Assembly (NCBI RefSeq): GCF_008123515.1
Contig: NZ_VSSR01000011.1
Location: 124,001-188,000 of the forward strand
DNA from: Bradyrhizobium cytisi
Lineage (GTDB): Bacteria; Pseudomonadota; Alphaproteobacteria; Rhizobiales; Xanthobacteraceae
DNA: 64,000 nucleotides
Direction: 5' to 3'
This document shows, piece after piece, positions 25,718-34,594 of the stretch (positions within the stretch are counted from its first letter, which is position 1; each line of letters starts with the position of its first letter). A program made the translations under genes and the position numbers. Under the pieces are notes generated by a model. The model saw nothing but the letters and a program-made list of their open reading frames with translations, made no database searches and was not told the DNA's origin.

Positions 25718-26562
25718 CAGGGCCGCAGGAGGTCGACACCGCGCAGATTCGCGCGCGCTACCCTGATGTGTTCGAGCGTCCGGCCGCGGCACGGCTTGCG
25801 ACGCCGGCCATGATCGTCGCGGCACTCGGCATCTTCGTTTATGGCCTGATTGATCTCGATTTCTCGCCGTCGCGGCTCTTCAGCGGCCTCAGCCAGCTCG
25901 GCTGGATCAGCATGATGATGATCCCGCCCGATCCCGGCTCGTCGCTGCCGATCTATCTGAAGGCGATGGGCGAGACGTTGTCGATCGCGCTACTCGGCAC
26001 CACGCTGGCCGCGCTGCTCGCGCTTCCGGTCAGCTTATTTGCTGCACGCAATGTCGTGCCGTCGATCATCCTGCGCTTTCCCGTGCGCCGTTTCCTCGAT
26101 TCGATCCGAGGCGTCGACACGCTGATCTGGGCGCTGGTATGGATCAACGTGGTCGGGCTCGGCCCGTTCGCCGGCGTGCTGGCGATCGCCGTGTCGGATT
26201 TCGGTGCGTTCGGCAAACTGTTCTCCGAGGCGATCGAAGGCGCCGATCAGAAGCAGGTCGAGGGCATCCGCTCCTCCGGCGGCAGCGCGCTGCACGAGAT
26301 CCGCTTCGGCCTGTTGCCGCAGGTGCTGCCCGTGATCGCGGGCCAGGTGCTCTATTTCATCGAATCCAACACCCGCTCGGCCACCATCATCGGCATCGTC
26401 GGCGCCGGCGGCATCGGCCTCCAGCTCGCCGAGCAGATCCGTGTGCTGGAATGGCAGAAGGTGTCGTTCCTGATCCTGATGATTCTGGTCGCGGTCGCCG
26501 CGATCGATTTCATCTCGGGCAAGCTCCGGTTTGCGATCATTGGACGTAGGGCTGTGGCCTGA
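25714..26562 (+). CDS. phnE: second phosphonate ABC transporter permease
   Basis: A 282-residue permease paralogous to the upstream PhnE. It has EGIRSSGGSALHEIRFGLLP and TIIGIVGAGGIGLQLAEQI, the same family blocks in the same order. It begins with GTG overlapping the preceding stop. Two non-identical PhnE subunits are common in rhizobial phn operons. This is the last gene of the transporter operon; a long nested palindrome follows. Confidence 0.94.
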   Translation: MTGPQEVDTAQIRARYPDVFERPAAARLATPAMIVAALGIFVYGLIDLDFSPSRLFSGLSQLGWISMMMIPPDPGSSLPIYLKAMGETLSIALLGTTLAALLALPVSLFAARNVVPSIILRFPVRRFLDSIRGVDTLIWALVWINVVGLGPFAGVLAIAVSDFGAFGKLFSEAIEGADQKQVEGIRSSGGSALHEIRFGLLPQVLPVIAGQVLYFIESNTRSATIIGIVGAGGIGLQLAEQIRVLEWQKVSFLILMILVAVAAIDFISGKLRFAIIGRRAVA

Positions 26563-26570
26563 TCGCCGAT

Positions 26571-26664
26571 CTCGTAGGGTGGGCAAAGCGAAGCGTGCCC
26601 ACCAACTTTAAATCTTGGAAAGATGGTGGGCACGGCGCAAGTGCGCCTTTGCCCACCCTACGAG
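26571..26664. repeat. 94-bp nested inverted repeat between convergent phnE and phnF
   Basis: The outer 18-bp arms are perfect: ctcgtagggtgggcaaag (26571-26588) and its complement (26647-26664). Inner 10-bp arms gtgcccacca (26595-26604) and tggtgggcac (26624-26633) are also perfect. It belongs to the same gtagg(g/a)tgg repeat family as the elements at 45380 and 47258, and lies where a bidirectional terminator would be useful. Confidence 0.8.
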
Positions 26665-26690
26665 TTCGGATCTGGGGCGAGGGAGAAGAG

Positions 26691-27419
26691 TTACGGCTCG
26701 ACCAAGAACTCCACCCGCTCCGCCGCAAACCGCGAGTGCTTGGTCACCAGCGGCTTGCCCTCGAGGTCGAGGTCGGTGGCATCGACCACCAGGATCGGCC
26801 GGCCCAGCGGGAGATCAAGCCGCGCGGCGTCGGTGGCGTCGACGATGCCGGCGGTGATCCGGGTCGCGCCGCGGCGATAATCGCGGATCCCGTAATGCTC
26901 GAGCATTTTCGTCATCGAGCGCGTCGCGGCAAACACCGTGCCCGCGCCCGGAAAGTGTTCCGCAGACAGCCAGGTGGTGGAGACGCAGATCGGCGCGCGA
27001 TCGGCGAGCCGGATGGCCTCGATTCGGACCAGCGGTGCGCCGGTCTTCAATCCCAGCTCCCGCGCCAGCTCGCGGGTTGCGACATCTTCCGACGTCTCGA
27101 TCATCCGGCCATGCGGCTCGCGGCCGCCGGCGCCGACGATCTCGGAGAAGCGCGTGCGCGAGCGCAGCGGATAAGCGAGCTTCTGCGCTTCGACATAGGT
27201 TCCGCTGCCGCGCTCGGCGCGCACGATGCCGCGCTCGGCAAGTGCCGCCAGCGCGCGCCGCACAGTGTGGCGATTGACGCGGTAGGTTTCGGCGATCTCC
27301 ATCTCGCCCGGCAATCTGTCGCCTGCGGCAAAACGGCCGTCGGCGATGCCGCGCTCGATGCCGTCGGCAACGAGGCGCCATAGCGCGACGCCCGAAGAGG
27401 CGGTGTCCTGCATGCTCAT
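26691..27419 (-). CDS. phnF: GntR/HutC-family regulator of phosphonate metabolism
   Basis: A 242-residue regulator. The N-terminal winged helix reads IADGRFAAGDRLPGEMEIAE then YRVNRHTVRRALAALAERG, and the C-terminal two-thirds is a UTRA ligand-binding domain ending in LVTKHSRFAAERVEFLVEP, both typical of PhnF. It is divergent from phnGHIJKLMN and a perfect inverted repeat lies in the shared 120-base gap. It probably represses one or both operons in response to a phosphonate or phosphate ester. Confidence 0.92.
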   Translation of the reverse strand: MSMQDTASSGVALWRLVADGIERGIADGRFAAGDRLPGEMEIAETYRVNRHTVRRALAALAERGIVRAERGSGTYVEAQKLAYPLRSRTRFSEIVGAGGREPHGRMIETSEDVATRELARELGLKTGAPLVRIEAIRLADRAPICVSTTWLSAEHFPGAGTVFAATRSMTKMLEHYGIRDYRRGATRITAGIVDATDAARLDLPLGRPILVVDATDLDLEGKPLVTKHSRFAAERVEFLVEP

Positions 27420-27452
27420 GTCGGTGGCCAGCCTAGCTCGAAAATCACACCT

Positions 27453-27470
27453 TTGTCACGAAACAGTCAT
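27453..27470 (+). promoter_or_regulatory. Pho box upstream of phnG
   Basis: ttgtcac (27453-27459), gaaa, cagtcat (27464-27470) form an 11-bp-period direct repeat close to the PhoB consensus. Ten bases further downstream lies tatcaa (27481-27486), correctly placed as the -10 box of a PhoB-activated promoter. Confidence 0.65.
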
Positions 27471-27484
27471 GGCGCTCTCGTATC

Positions 27485-27510
27485 AAGTTGTCTAGTATCA
27501 TAGACAACTT
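27485..27510. promoter_or_regulatory. PhnF operator candidate
   Basis: Perfect 10-bp arms aagttgtcta (27485-27494) and tagacaactt (27501-27510) with a 6-base spacer. The site overlaps the proposed -10 box and start point of the phnG promoter, so a bound repressor would block it. The inner gtcta/tagac halves resemble known HutC/PhnF-type sites. Confidence 0.65.
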
Positions 27511-27539
27511 GGATTCGGCAAGTTCTGTAGAAGAGATCG

Positions 27540-28004
27540 GTGGATTCGGTGACCCAGCACAACACCCAGCAAGCCCAGCGCCAGGCCGCCATGGCCGTGC
27601 TGGCGCACGCGGAGGCGGGCGAGATCGCCGCCCGCCTCCGCACGATCCCCTTGCCTGGCCACCAGGATTTGCGCGCGCCCGAAAACGGCCTGGTGATGTT
27701 GCGCGGCCGGGTCGGCGGCGACGGCGCGCCGTTCAACCTCGGCGAGGCGACGGTGTCGCGCGCCGCGGTGCGGCTTGCGGGCGGTGAGGTCGGCTTCGGC
27801 TACACGCTCGGGCGCGACGGTGAGAAGGCGCGGCTGATCGCTCTGTGCGATGCGCTGGTGCAGTCCCGGGATTTTGCTGCAGCCGTCGAGCGCGACGTTA
27901 TCGCGCCGTTGCGCGAGCAGCTTATGGTCAGGCGCAAGCAGGCGGCGGAAGAGACCGCTGCGACGAAGGTTGATTTCTACACCATGGTGCGCGGTGAGGG
28001 GTGA
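27540..28004 (+). CDS. phnG: C-P lyase core complex subunit PhnG
   Basis: A 154-residue protein with PhnG blocks: QRQAAMAVLAHA at the N-terminus, then GLVMLRGRVGGDGAPFNLGE and GEVGFGYTLGRDGEKARLIA. PhnG is part of the PhnGHIJ core that attaches phosphonate to ribose and cleaves the C-P bond. The start is a GTG (an alternative GTG is 9 bases later), preceded by GAAGAG. First gene of the C-P lyase operon, 4 bases before phnH. Confidence 0.92.
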   Translation: MDSVTQHNTQQAQRQAAMAVLAHAEAGEIAARLRTIPLPGHQDLRAPENGLVMLRGRVGGDGAPFNLGEATVSRAAVRLAGGEVGFGYTLGRDGEKARLIALCDALVQSRDFAAAVERDVIAPLREQLMVRRKQAAEETAATKVDFYTMVRGEG

Positions 28005-28008
28005 GGCC

Positions 28009-28617
28009 ATGACCACGATTGCGGAACTGCCGCCCGGTTTCGTCGACAAGGTGTTGTCGGCGCAATCGACCTTTCGTTCGGTCATGGATGCGATGGCGCG
28101 GCCGGGTTCGGTCCAGCGCATCGTGCCGATGGCGGGAACGCCTGATACGATGATGCGCGGCACCGCCGCGATTGCGCTGACGCTGTTTGACCACGACACG
28201 CCGCTCTGGCTTGATGCGCGGATGTCGGAAAGCTCCGACGTCCTGAAATGGCTCAAGTTCCACACCGGCGCGCCCGTGGTGCCGGACTCCTCGATCGCGG
28301 CCTTTGCGCTGATCGGTGACGGCGGTGCGCTGCCCTCGCTCGAGCGTTTTGCGCTCGGCACCAACGAATATCCGGATCGTTCGACCACACTGATCATTCA
28401 GGTCGACAGCCTGGACGCAGGCCGCAGCTTCGAGCTGCGTGGCCCCGGCATCGACGGTGTCGCAACGCTCCTGGCTTCGATCAAGCCGTTCGACCTGTTT
28501 GAACGCCTGCGTTTCAACGAGACGCTGTTTCCGCGCGGCATCGACGTGGTTCTGGTCGCCGATGATGCCGTGGTGGCGATCCCGCGCAGCACGCGTGTCA
28601 TGAGCAAAGGAGGCTGA
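28009..28617 (+). CDS. phnH: C-P lyase core complex subunit PhnH
   Basis: A 202-residue PhnH. The N-terminal STFRSVMDAMARPG block and the mid-protein LWLDARMSES segment are typical, as is PFDLFERLRFNETLFPRGID near the end. It belongs to the PhnGHIJ core complex. It starts 4 bases after the phnG stop with GTGAGG as ribosome binding site and ends 3 bases before phnI. Confidence 0.94.
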   Translation: MTTIAELPPGFVDKVLSAQSTFRSVMDAMARPGSVQRIVPMAGTPDTMMRGTAAIALTLFDHDTPLWLDARMSESSDVLKWLKFHTGAPVVPDSSIAAFALIGDGGALPSLERFALGTNEYPDRSTTLIIQVDSLDAGRSFELRGPGIDGVATLLASIKPFDLFERLRFNETLFPRGIDVVLVADDAVVAIPRSTRVMSKGG

Positions 28618-28620
28618 CGC

Positions 28621-29736
28621 ATGTATGTCGCAGTCAAAGGCGGCGAACGCGCCATCGAGAACGCCCATCGCCTGCTCGCCAATGCGCGGCGCGGCGACCA
28701 AAGCGTCGCGGAAGTCTCGCTTGACCAGATCTCGGAACAGCTTGGGTTGGCCGTCGACCGCGTCATGAGCGAAGGTTCGCTCTATGACCGCGAGCTCGCA
28801 GCGCTGGCGATCAAGCAGGCCCGCGGCGACCTGATCGAGGCGATCTTCCTGGTTCGCGCCTTCCGCGCCACCTTGCCGCGCTTCGGTGCGAGCGAGCCGG
28901 TCGACACCGGCGCCATGCGGGTGCAGCGGCGGGTATCCTCGACCTTCAAGGACATTCCGGGCGGCCAGATCCTCGGGCCCACCTTCGACTACACCCATCG
29001 CCTGCTCGATCCGTCGCTGGCCCAAGGCTTTGTGCCGGAAGCGCCGGCTGTTGGCGAAGCCTCGACCGCGCCGACGCCGCGCGTGACTGACATTCTGGGT
29101 CGCGACGGACTGATCGAGACCTCGCCGCAGGCCGAAGATGGCGCCAGCGTCGGCGACCTCACCCGCGAGCCGCTGAACTTTCCTGCGGACCGTGACTTGC
29201 GCCTGCAGAATCTCGCACGCGGCGACGAAGGCTTTCTGCTGGCGATGGGCTACTCCACCCAGCGTGGCTACGGCCGCAACCATCCCTTCGCCGGCGAGAT
29301 CCGCTTCGGCGAGGTCGAGGTGGAGTTCGCTGCCGAAGACGTCGGCTTTGCCGTGCCGCTGGGCTCGATCGAGCTGACCGAGTGCCAGATGGTCAACCAG
29401 TTCAAGGGCTCGGCGACGGAAGCGCCGTGCTTCACCCGCGGCTACGGCCTCGCCTTCGGCCAGAGCGAGCGCAAGACCATGTCGATGGCGCTGGTCGACC
29501 GCGCGCTGCGCGCCCGCGAGCTCGGTGAGGAGGTCGGAGCCCCGGCGCAAGATGAAGAATTCGTGTTGTCGCATTCCGACAACGTCCAGGCCACCGGCTT
29601 CGTCGAGCATCTGAAGCTGCCGCATTATGTCGACTTCCAGTCCGAGCTCGGCCTGCTGCGCAAGCTGCGCAAGGAGTTTGCCGAAGCCTCTGCCGAGGCC
29701 AATGCGCCCGATGCCATGAAGGAGGCCGCGGAATGA
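28621..29736 (+). CDS. phnI: C-P lyase core complex subunit PhnI (nucleosidase)
   Basis: A 371-residue PhnI, which with PhnG, PhnH and PhnL displaces adenine from ATP to form alpha-D-ribose 1-alkylphosphonate 5-triphosphate. It begins MYVAVKGGERAIENAHRLLA, and has RQLxx-like GYSTQRGYGRNHPFAGEIR and the C-terminal HSDNVQATGFVEHLKLPHYV, all family hallmarks. Its stop overlaps the phnJ start by 4 bases. Confidence 0.96.
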   Translation: MYVAVKGGERAIENAHRLLANARRGDQSVAEVSLDQISEQLGLAVDRVMSEGSLYDRELAALAIKQARGDLIEAIFLVRAFRATLPRFGASEPVDTGAMRVQRRVSSTFKDIPGGQILGPTFDYTHRLLDPSLAQGFVPEAPAVGEASTAPTPRVTDILGRDGLIETSPQAEDGASVGDLTREPLNFPADRDLRLQNLARGDEGFLLAMGYSTQRGYGRNHPFAGEIRFGEVEVEFAAEDVGFAVPLGSIELTECQMVNQFKGSATEAPCFTRGYGLAFGQSERKTMSMALVDRALRARELGEEVGAPAQDEEFVLSHSDNVQATGFVEHLKLPHYVDFQSELGLLRKLRKEFAEASAEANAPDAMKEAAE

Positions 29737-30629
29737 ACGCGCCCGCCTACAATTTCGCCTATCTCGACGAGCAGACCAAGCGGATGATCCGCCGCGCGAT
29801 CCTCAAGGCGATCGCGATCCCCGGCTATCAGGTGCCGTTCGCCAGCCGCGAGATGCCGATGCCTTATGGCTGGGGCACCGGCGGCGTGCAGGTGACCGCC
29901 GCGATCCTGGGACCGCAGGACGTGCTGAAGGTGATCGACCAGGGCTCCGACGACACCACCAACGCGATCTCGATCCGCAAATTCTTCGCCAAGACTGCCG
30001 GCGTCGCCACGACGACCTCGACGGACGAGGCGACCGTGATCCAGACCCGTCACCGCATCCCGGAGACGTCGTTGCACGCGAACCAGGTGCTGGTCTATCA
30101 GGTGCCGATCCCGGAGCCGCTGCGCTTCCTCGAGCCGCGCGAGACCGAGACGCGGCGCATGCACGCGCTCGCCGAATACGGCCTGATGCATGTGAAGCTC
30201 TACGAGGACATCGCCCGTTTCGGCCATATCGCGACGGCCTACGCCTATCCGGTCAAGGTGAATGCGCGCTATGTGATGGATCCGTCGCCGACGCCGAAAT
30301 TCGACAATCCCAAGATGGACAATTGCCCGGCGCTGCAACTGTTCGGTGCCGGCCGCGAGAAGCGCATCTATGCGATCCCGCCTTATACCCAGGTGGTGTC
30401 GCTCGACTTCGAGGATCATCCGTTCGAGCCGTATCGTTTCAACGCGCCCTGCGCGCTGTGCGCGGCCGAGAATTCCTATCTCGACGAGATCGTCACCGAC
30501 GACCAGGGCAGCCGCATGTTTGTCTGCTCCGACACCGACTATTGCGAGGGACGTCAGGCCGCCGGCCATCACGGTGCCCTAAGTGCTGCGCCCTACAAGG
30601 ACAAGGCGCAGGAGGCCTCCAATGGCTGA
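29733..30629 (+). CDS. phnJ: C-P lyase PhnJ (radical SAM)
   Basis: A 298-residue enzyme that breaks the C-P bond of ribose 1-alkylphosphonate 5-phosphate by radical SAM chemistry. The four family cysteines are present: Cys240 and Cys243 in CALC, Cys265 in VCSD and Cys271 in YCEG, equivalent to Cys241, 244, 266 and 272 of the E. coli enzyme. The conserved GGVQVTAAILGPQDVLKVID and PYGWGTGG blocks are also there. It overlaps phnI by 4 bases and phnK by 8. Confidence 0.97.
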   Translation: MNAPAYNFAYLDEQTKRMIRRAILKAIAIPGYQVPFASREMPMPYGWGTGGVQVTAAILGPQDVLKVIDQGSDDTTNAISIRKFFAKTAGVATTTSTDEATVIQTRHRIPETSLHANQVLVYQVPIPEPLRFLEPRETETRRMHALAEYGLMHVKLYEDIARFGHIATAYAYPVKVNARYVMDPSPTPKFDNPKMDNCPALQLFGAGREKRIYAIPPYTQVVSLDFEDHPFEPYRFNAPCALCAAENSYLDEIVTDDQGSRMFVCSDTDYCEGRQAAGHHGALSAAPYKDKAQEASNG

Positions 30630-31419
30630 CCAGGATCTGCTCGAAACCGATCAGCCGCTGCTGGTTGCGGAGAGCCTCAGCAAATCCTACGGCCGCATCG
30701 CCGCGTGCCGTGACGTATCGTTCTCGCTCTATCCCGGCGAGGTGCTGGCGATCGTCGGCGAGTCAGGCTCCGGCAAGTCGACGCTGTTGCAGCTGCTGTC
30801 GGGCCAGCTCGCGGCGAGCGGCGGGCAGGTGTCGTACCGGATGCGCGACGGCGTCACCCGCGATCTCGCCGCGCTTGGCGAGGCCGAGCGGCGCCTGCTG
30901 TTCCGCACCGATTGGGGCTTTGTGCATCAGGATCCGGCGCAGGGCCTGCGCATGGCGGTCTCCGCCGGTGCCAATGTCGGTGAGCGGCTGATGGCGGTGG
31001 GCTGGAACCATTACGGCCGCATTCGCGAGTCCGCCTCTGACTGGCTGACGCGGGTCGAGATCGACGTCGCGCGTATCGATGATGCGCCGCGCACCTATTC
31101 GGGCGGTATGCGCCAGCGCCTCCAGATCGCGCGTAACCTCGTCACCGGTCCGCGGCTGGTATTCATGGACGAGCCGACCGGCGGGCTTGATGTTTCAGTC
31201 CAGGCCCGCCTGCTCGATCTCCTGCGCAATCTCGTCGCCGAACTGCATCTCGCCGTCGTCATCGTCACCCACGATCTCGCGGTCGCACGCCTTCTGTCGC
31301 ATCGCGTGATGGTGATGAAGGGCGGCCGCGTCATCGAGACCGGCCTCACCGATCAGGTGCTGGACGATCCGCGTGAGCCCTACAGCCAGCTCCTCGTCTC
31401 CTCGATTTTGCCGCCATAA
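30622..31419 (+). CDS. phnK: C-P lyase ABC ATPase PhnK
   Basis: A 265-residue ABC-type ATPase that docks on the PhnGHIJ core and is not a transporter component. Walker A is GESGSGKST, the signature is YSGGMRQRLQIARNL and Walker B is LVFMDEPTGGLDV. It starts at the ATG after AGGAGG inside the end of phnJ. PhnK and PhnL bind the core as ATPases; both are encoded here in tandem. Confidence 0.95.
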   Translation: MADQDLLETDQPLLVAESLSKSYGRIAACRDVSFSLYPGEVLAIVGESGSGKSTLLQLLSGQLAASGGQVSYRMRDGVTRDLAALGEAERRLLFRTDWGFVHQDPAQGLRMAVSAGANVGERLMAVGWNHYGRIRESASDWLTRVEIDVARIDDAPRTYSGGMRQRLQIARNLVTGPRLVFMDEPTGGLDVSVQARLLDLLRNLVAELHLAVVIVTHDLAVARLLSHRVMVMKGGRVIETGLTDQVLDDPREPYSQLLVSSILPP

Positions 31420-31441
31420 GCCTTCCAACAAGAGTCTTCCG

Positions 31442-32140
31442 ATGACCGCCATGATCGACATCGCCGACGCCAACAAGACCTTCACGATGCACCTACAGGG
31501 CGGCATCGAACTGCCTGTCGTGCGCGGCGTGACCTTCCACGTCGATCCCGGTGAGTGCGTCGTGCTGTCCGGTCCGTCCGGTGCCGGCAAATCCTCCATC
31601 CTGAAGATGATCTTCGGCAATTACCGTTGCGATTCCGGCCGCATCGGCATCCGCCATCGCGGCGAGGTGATTGATCTCGCCACCGCCGAGCCGCGGCAGG
31701 TCCTCAACGTCCGCCGCGCGACCATCGGCTATGTCAGCCAGTTCCTGCGTGCGGTGCCGCGGGTCGCCACCATCGACGTGGTCGCCGAGCCCTTGATCGT
31801 CAACGGCATGACGCGCGCTGATGCGCAAGCGCGCGCCGGCGAGCTGCTGCATCGTCTCAATATCCCCGAGCGGCTCTGGCAGCTTCCGCCCGCGACCTTC
31901 TCCGGTGGCGAGCAGCAGCGCGTCAACATCGCACGCGGCTTCATCTCGGAGCTGCCGATCCTGCTGCTGGACGAGCCGACCGCCTCGCTCGATGCCGCCA
32001 ACCGCGCCGTCGTGGTCGCGCTGGTTGCCGAGAAGAAGCGCCAGGGCGTCGCCATGGTCGCGATTGTGCATGACGACGAAATCCGCCATCTGATTGCCGA
32101 CCGCATCGTCGACGTCACCAGCTTTGCCGCCGCGGCCTGA
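31442..32140 (+). CDS. phnL: C-P lyase ABC ATPase PhnL
   Basis: A 232-residue ABC ATPase. Walker A GPSGAGKSS, signature FSGGEQQRVNIARGF, Walker B LLLDEPTASLDA. The segment VSQFLRAVPRVATIDVVAEP is PhnL-specific. An alternative ATG lies 9 bases downstream and cannot be excluded. It sits 22 bases after phnK and 12 before phnM. Confidence 0.95.
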   Translation: MTAMIDIADANKTFTMHLQGGIELPVVRGVTFHVDPGECVVLSGPSGAGKSSILKMIFGNYRCDSGRIGIRHRGEVIDLATAEPRQVLNVRRATIGYVSQFLRAVPRVATIDVVAEPLIVNGMTRADAQARAGELLHRLNIPERLWQLPPATFSGGEQQRVNIARGFISELPILLLDEPTASLDAANRAVVVALVAEKKRQGVAMVAIVHDDEIRHLIADRIVDVTSFAAAA

Positions 32141-32152
32141 AGGAAGAGGGAC

Positions 32153-33310
32153 ATGAACGCCAAGCCGAAGGAACTCGTGATCGCCAACGCCAGGATCGTG
32201 CTGGCGGACCGGGTGATCGAACAGGGCTGGCTTGCTCTTTCGGACGGACGCATTGCCGAGATCGGCGAGGGCAGGGCCCCCGCGGGCGCGGAGGATGCCG
32301 GCGGCGATCTGATCATGCCTGGCCTGATCGAGCTCCACACCGACCATCTCGAAGCCCATTACGTGCCGCGCCCAAAAGTGTTCTGGAATCCGGTCGCGGC
32401 TGTCATCTCCTATGACGGCCAGCTCGCGACGTCAGGCATCACCACGGTGTTCGATTCGCTCCGCGTCTGGCGCGAGGACGGCGCCGAGGAGGTCGATGGT
32501 CGTGCCGGCGTGCTTGCCGCCGCAATCACGACCGCGCGTGATTCGAGCCTGCTGCGCGCCGACCACTTCCTGCATCTGCGCTGCGAAATCCCGATGCCGA
32601 GCGTGGTCGTGGAAGCCAGGGAGCTGATCGACCGTCCCGACGTCAAGCTGATGTCGCTGATGGACCACACACCCGGCCAACGCCAGTTCCGCGACGAGGT
32701 CAAGCTGCGCGACTATTATCGCGGCAAGGGCGGCGGCAAGACCGATGCCGAGCTCGACGAGCTGTTCGCGAAGCGCTTCGAGTATCAGAAGACCTATGCC
32801 GCGACCAACATGCGCGAGATCGTGGCGCTGGCGCACGCGTACAAGATTCCGTTGGCGAGCCATGACGACACCACCGAGGAGAACGTCGCCGACGCCGTGC
32901 GCGACGGTGTTGCGGTGGCGGAGTTTCCGACCACGATCGAGGCCGCGCGCGGCCTGCATCAGGCCGGCATCGACATCCTGATGGGGGCGCCCAACGTCGT
33001 GCGCGGCGGCTCGCATTCGGGCAACATCGCCGCGGTGGATCTCGCCCGCGAAGGGCTGCTCGACATCCTGTCGTCGGACTACATTCCCTCGAGCCTTCTG
33101 ATGGGCGCGTTGCAACTGCCCGAGCATGCGCCGTCGATCGGCCTGCCGGCGGCCATTCGCACCGTGACCAAGGCGCCCGCCGACGCCGTCGGCCTCACCG
33201 ATCGCGGCGAGATCGCAATCGGCAAGCGCGCCGATCTGATCCGCGTCCATGTCGCGGGCAGCGTTCCCGTGGTTCGCAGCGTCTGGCGCGAAGGCGGCCG
33301 TGTCGCATGA
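32153..33310 (+). CDS. phnM: alpha-D-ribose 1-methylphosphonate 5-triphosphate diphosphatase
   Basis: A 385-residue amidohydrolase that removes pyrophosphate from the ribose triphosphate phosphonate before C-P cleavage. Family blocks are LIELHTDHLEAHYVPRPKV, LMDHTPGQRQF, SHDDTTEENVADA and [14 protein letters not shown] followed by DILSSDYIPSSLL. This is the canonical PhnM; a divergent copy lies at 20.9-22.1 kb. Its stop overlaps phnN by 4 bases. AGGAAGAGGG precedes the ATG. Confidence 0.96.
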   Translation: MNAKPKELVIANARIVLADRVIEQGWLALSDGRIAEIGEGRAPAGAEDAGGDLIMPGLIELHTDHLEAHYVPRPKVFWNPVAAVISYDGQLATSGITTVFDSLRVWREDGAEEVDGRAGVLAAAITTARDSSLLRADHFLHLRCEIPMPSVVVEARELIDRPDVKLMSLMDHTPGQRQFRDEVKLRDYYRGKGGGKTDAELDELFAKRFEYQKTYAATNMREIVALAHAYKIPLASHDDTTEENVADAVRDGVAVAEFPTTIEAARGLHQAGIDILMGAPNVVRGGSHSGNIAAVDLAREGLLDILSSDYIPSSLLMGALQLPEHAPSIGLPAAIRTVTKAPADAVGLTDRGEIAIGKRADLIRVHVAGSVPVVRSVWREGGRVA

Positions 33311-33903
33311 GCGAGACCGGCACGACGGCGAAGGACGCGGCGGGCGCGATTGGACCGGGGCGGCTGGTGCTCGTGGTCGGCCCGAGCGGCGCCGGCAAGG
33401 ACACGCTGCTGCGGCTGGCGCAGGCAGCGTGTGTCGATGATCACGACATCGTCTTCCCGCGCCGCATCGTGACACGCGAGTCCTCCGCCGACGAGGATAA
33501 CATGGCGATGAGTCCCGACGAATTTCGCGGTGCCCGCGAGCACGGCGATTTCGCGGTGCATTGGGACGCGCATGGGCATTCCTACGCCCTGCCGCTGGAG
33601 ATCAACGACGACATCCGCGCGGGGCGCGCCGTCGTCGCCAACGTCTCGCGCACGGTCATTGGCACGCTGCGCCAGGTCTATGCCAACGTCGTCGTGGTCG
33701 CGATCACGGCGCCGCCGGACGTGCTGGCGCAGCGCCTTGCCGCCCGGGCACGGCACAGCGACGGCAATCTCGCTGAGCGGCTTGCGCGCGGCGTCGACGA
33801 CGCCTCCGCCAATGCCGATGTCACTATTCTCAACGCCGGCAGCGCCGACTATCACGGCCGCCAGCTCGTGCGCGTCATCAGGAATGAGTGCTGGCGCGAG
33901 TAA
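33307..33903 (+). CDS. phnN: ribose 1,5-bisphosphokinase
   Basis: A 198-residue kinase that converts ribose 1,5-bisphosphate from C-P lyase into phosphoribosyl pyrophosphate. Walker A is VVGPSGAGKDTLLRLA and the guanylate-kinase-like core continues with VFPRRIVTRESSADED. It overlaps phnM by 4 bases and is the last phn gene in the operon. phnP is absent; the DUF1045 protein at 20.2 kb may supply the phosphoesterase step. Confidence 0.94.
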   Translation: MSETGTTAKDAAGAIGPGRLVLVVGPSGAGKDTLLRLAQAACVDDHDIVFPRRIVTRESSADEDNMAMSPDEFRGAREHGDFAVHWDAHGHSYALPLEINDDIRAGRAVVANVSRTVIGTLRQVYANVVVVAITAPPDVLAQRLAARARHSDGNLAERLARGVDDASANADVTILNAGSADYHGRQLVRVIRNECWRE

Positions 33904-33929
33904 TCGTCGGCAGAGCAGGAGAGAGTGGA

Positions 33930-34541
33930 ATGACGGTGATCAGGACGGTCGAGGAACTCGAAGCCATCTACGGCGCCACCAATGATGCCTCGACCGTGAA
34001 AGTCGCCGACCACGTCACGCCGCTTTATCGCATCTTCATCGAGAAGGCGCCGTTCGCCGCGCTCGCCACGATCGGGCCCGAGGGCATCGACTGCTCGCCG
34101 CGCGGCGACCTTCCGGGCTTCGTCCGCATCCATGATCCCAGGACGCTGATGCTGCCGGATCGGCGCGGCAACAACCGGGTCGATTCCCTGCGCAACATCG
34201 TGCGCGATCCCAGGGTGTCGCTGATGTTCCTGATCCCCGGCTCCGGCAACGCGGTCCGCGCCAACGGTCGCGCCCATCTCTCGATCGATCCGGACTTGCT
34301 CGTTTCGTTCAAGGTCGAGGGCAAGGCGCCGCGCAGCGTCATGGTGATGAATGTGGAAGAGATCTACTTCCAGTGCGCCCGTGCCATCGTTCGCTCCGAC
34401 CTCTGGAATCCCGACAAGCGCATCGACCCGAAGACGCTGCCGACGCCCGGCCAGATCCTCGCCGAGATGAGCCAGAACAAGGTCGGCGGAGCCGAGTATG
34501 ATCGCATCTGGCCGGAGCGCGCCGCCGCGACAATGTGGTGA
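33930..34541 (+). CDS. FMN-binding pyridoxamine 5'-phosphate oxidase-family protein
   Basis: A 203-residue split-barrel flavoprotein. It matches the MSMEG_1061-like group by CSPRGDLPGFVRIHDPRTLM, the LPDRRGNNRVDSLRNI flavin-phosphate segment and the C-terminal DLWNPDKRIDPKTLPTPGQI. These proteins are general FMN reductase or oxidase-like enzymes without known substrate. It follows phnN by 26 bases with AGGAGAG as ribosome binding site, so it may be co-transcribed with the C-P lyase operon, but there is no functional evidence of a link. Confidence 0.85.
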   Translation: MTVIRTVEELEAIYGATNDASTVKVADHVTPLYRIFIEKAPFAALATIGPEGIDCSPRGDLPGFVRIHDPRTLMLPDRRGNNRVDSLRNIVRDPRVSLMFLIPGSGNAVRANGRAHLSIDPDLLVSFKVEGKAPRSVMVMNVEEIYFQCARAIVRSDLWNPDKRIDPKTLPTPGQILAEMSQNKVGGAEYDRIWPERAAATMW

Positions 34542-34552
34542 GTGCTTTCTTC

Positions 34553-34575
34553 CCCTCTCCCCCTGTGGGAGAGGG
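34553..34575. terminator. hairpin between convergent genes
   Basis: ccctctccc (34553-34561) pairs with gggagaggg (34567-34575) around a 5-base loop. It lies 12 bases after the flavoprotein gene and before the convergent SDR gene, so it can serve both as a terminator. The sequence is also typical of dispersed Bradyrhizobium repeats. Confidence 0.6.
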
Positions 34576-34594
34576 AGGCCGCAATCACCGAGTT

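Noticed and set aside
27928..29625. Long minus-strand open frame opposite phnH and phnI
   Set aside because: The plus strand encodes clear PhnH and PhnI; the opposite frame has shadow composition.
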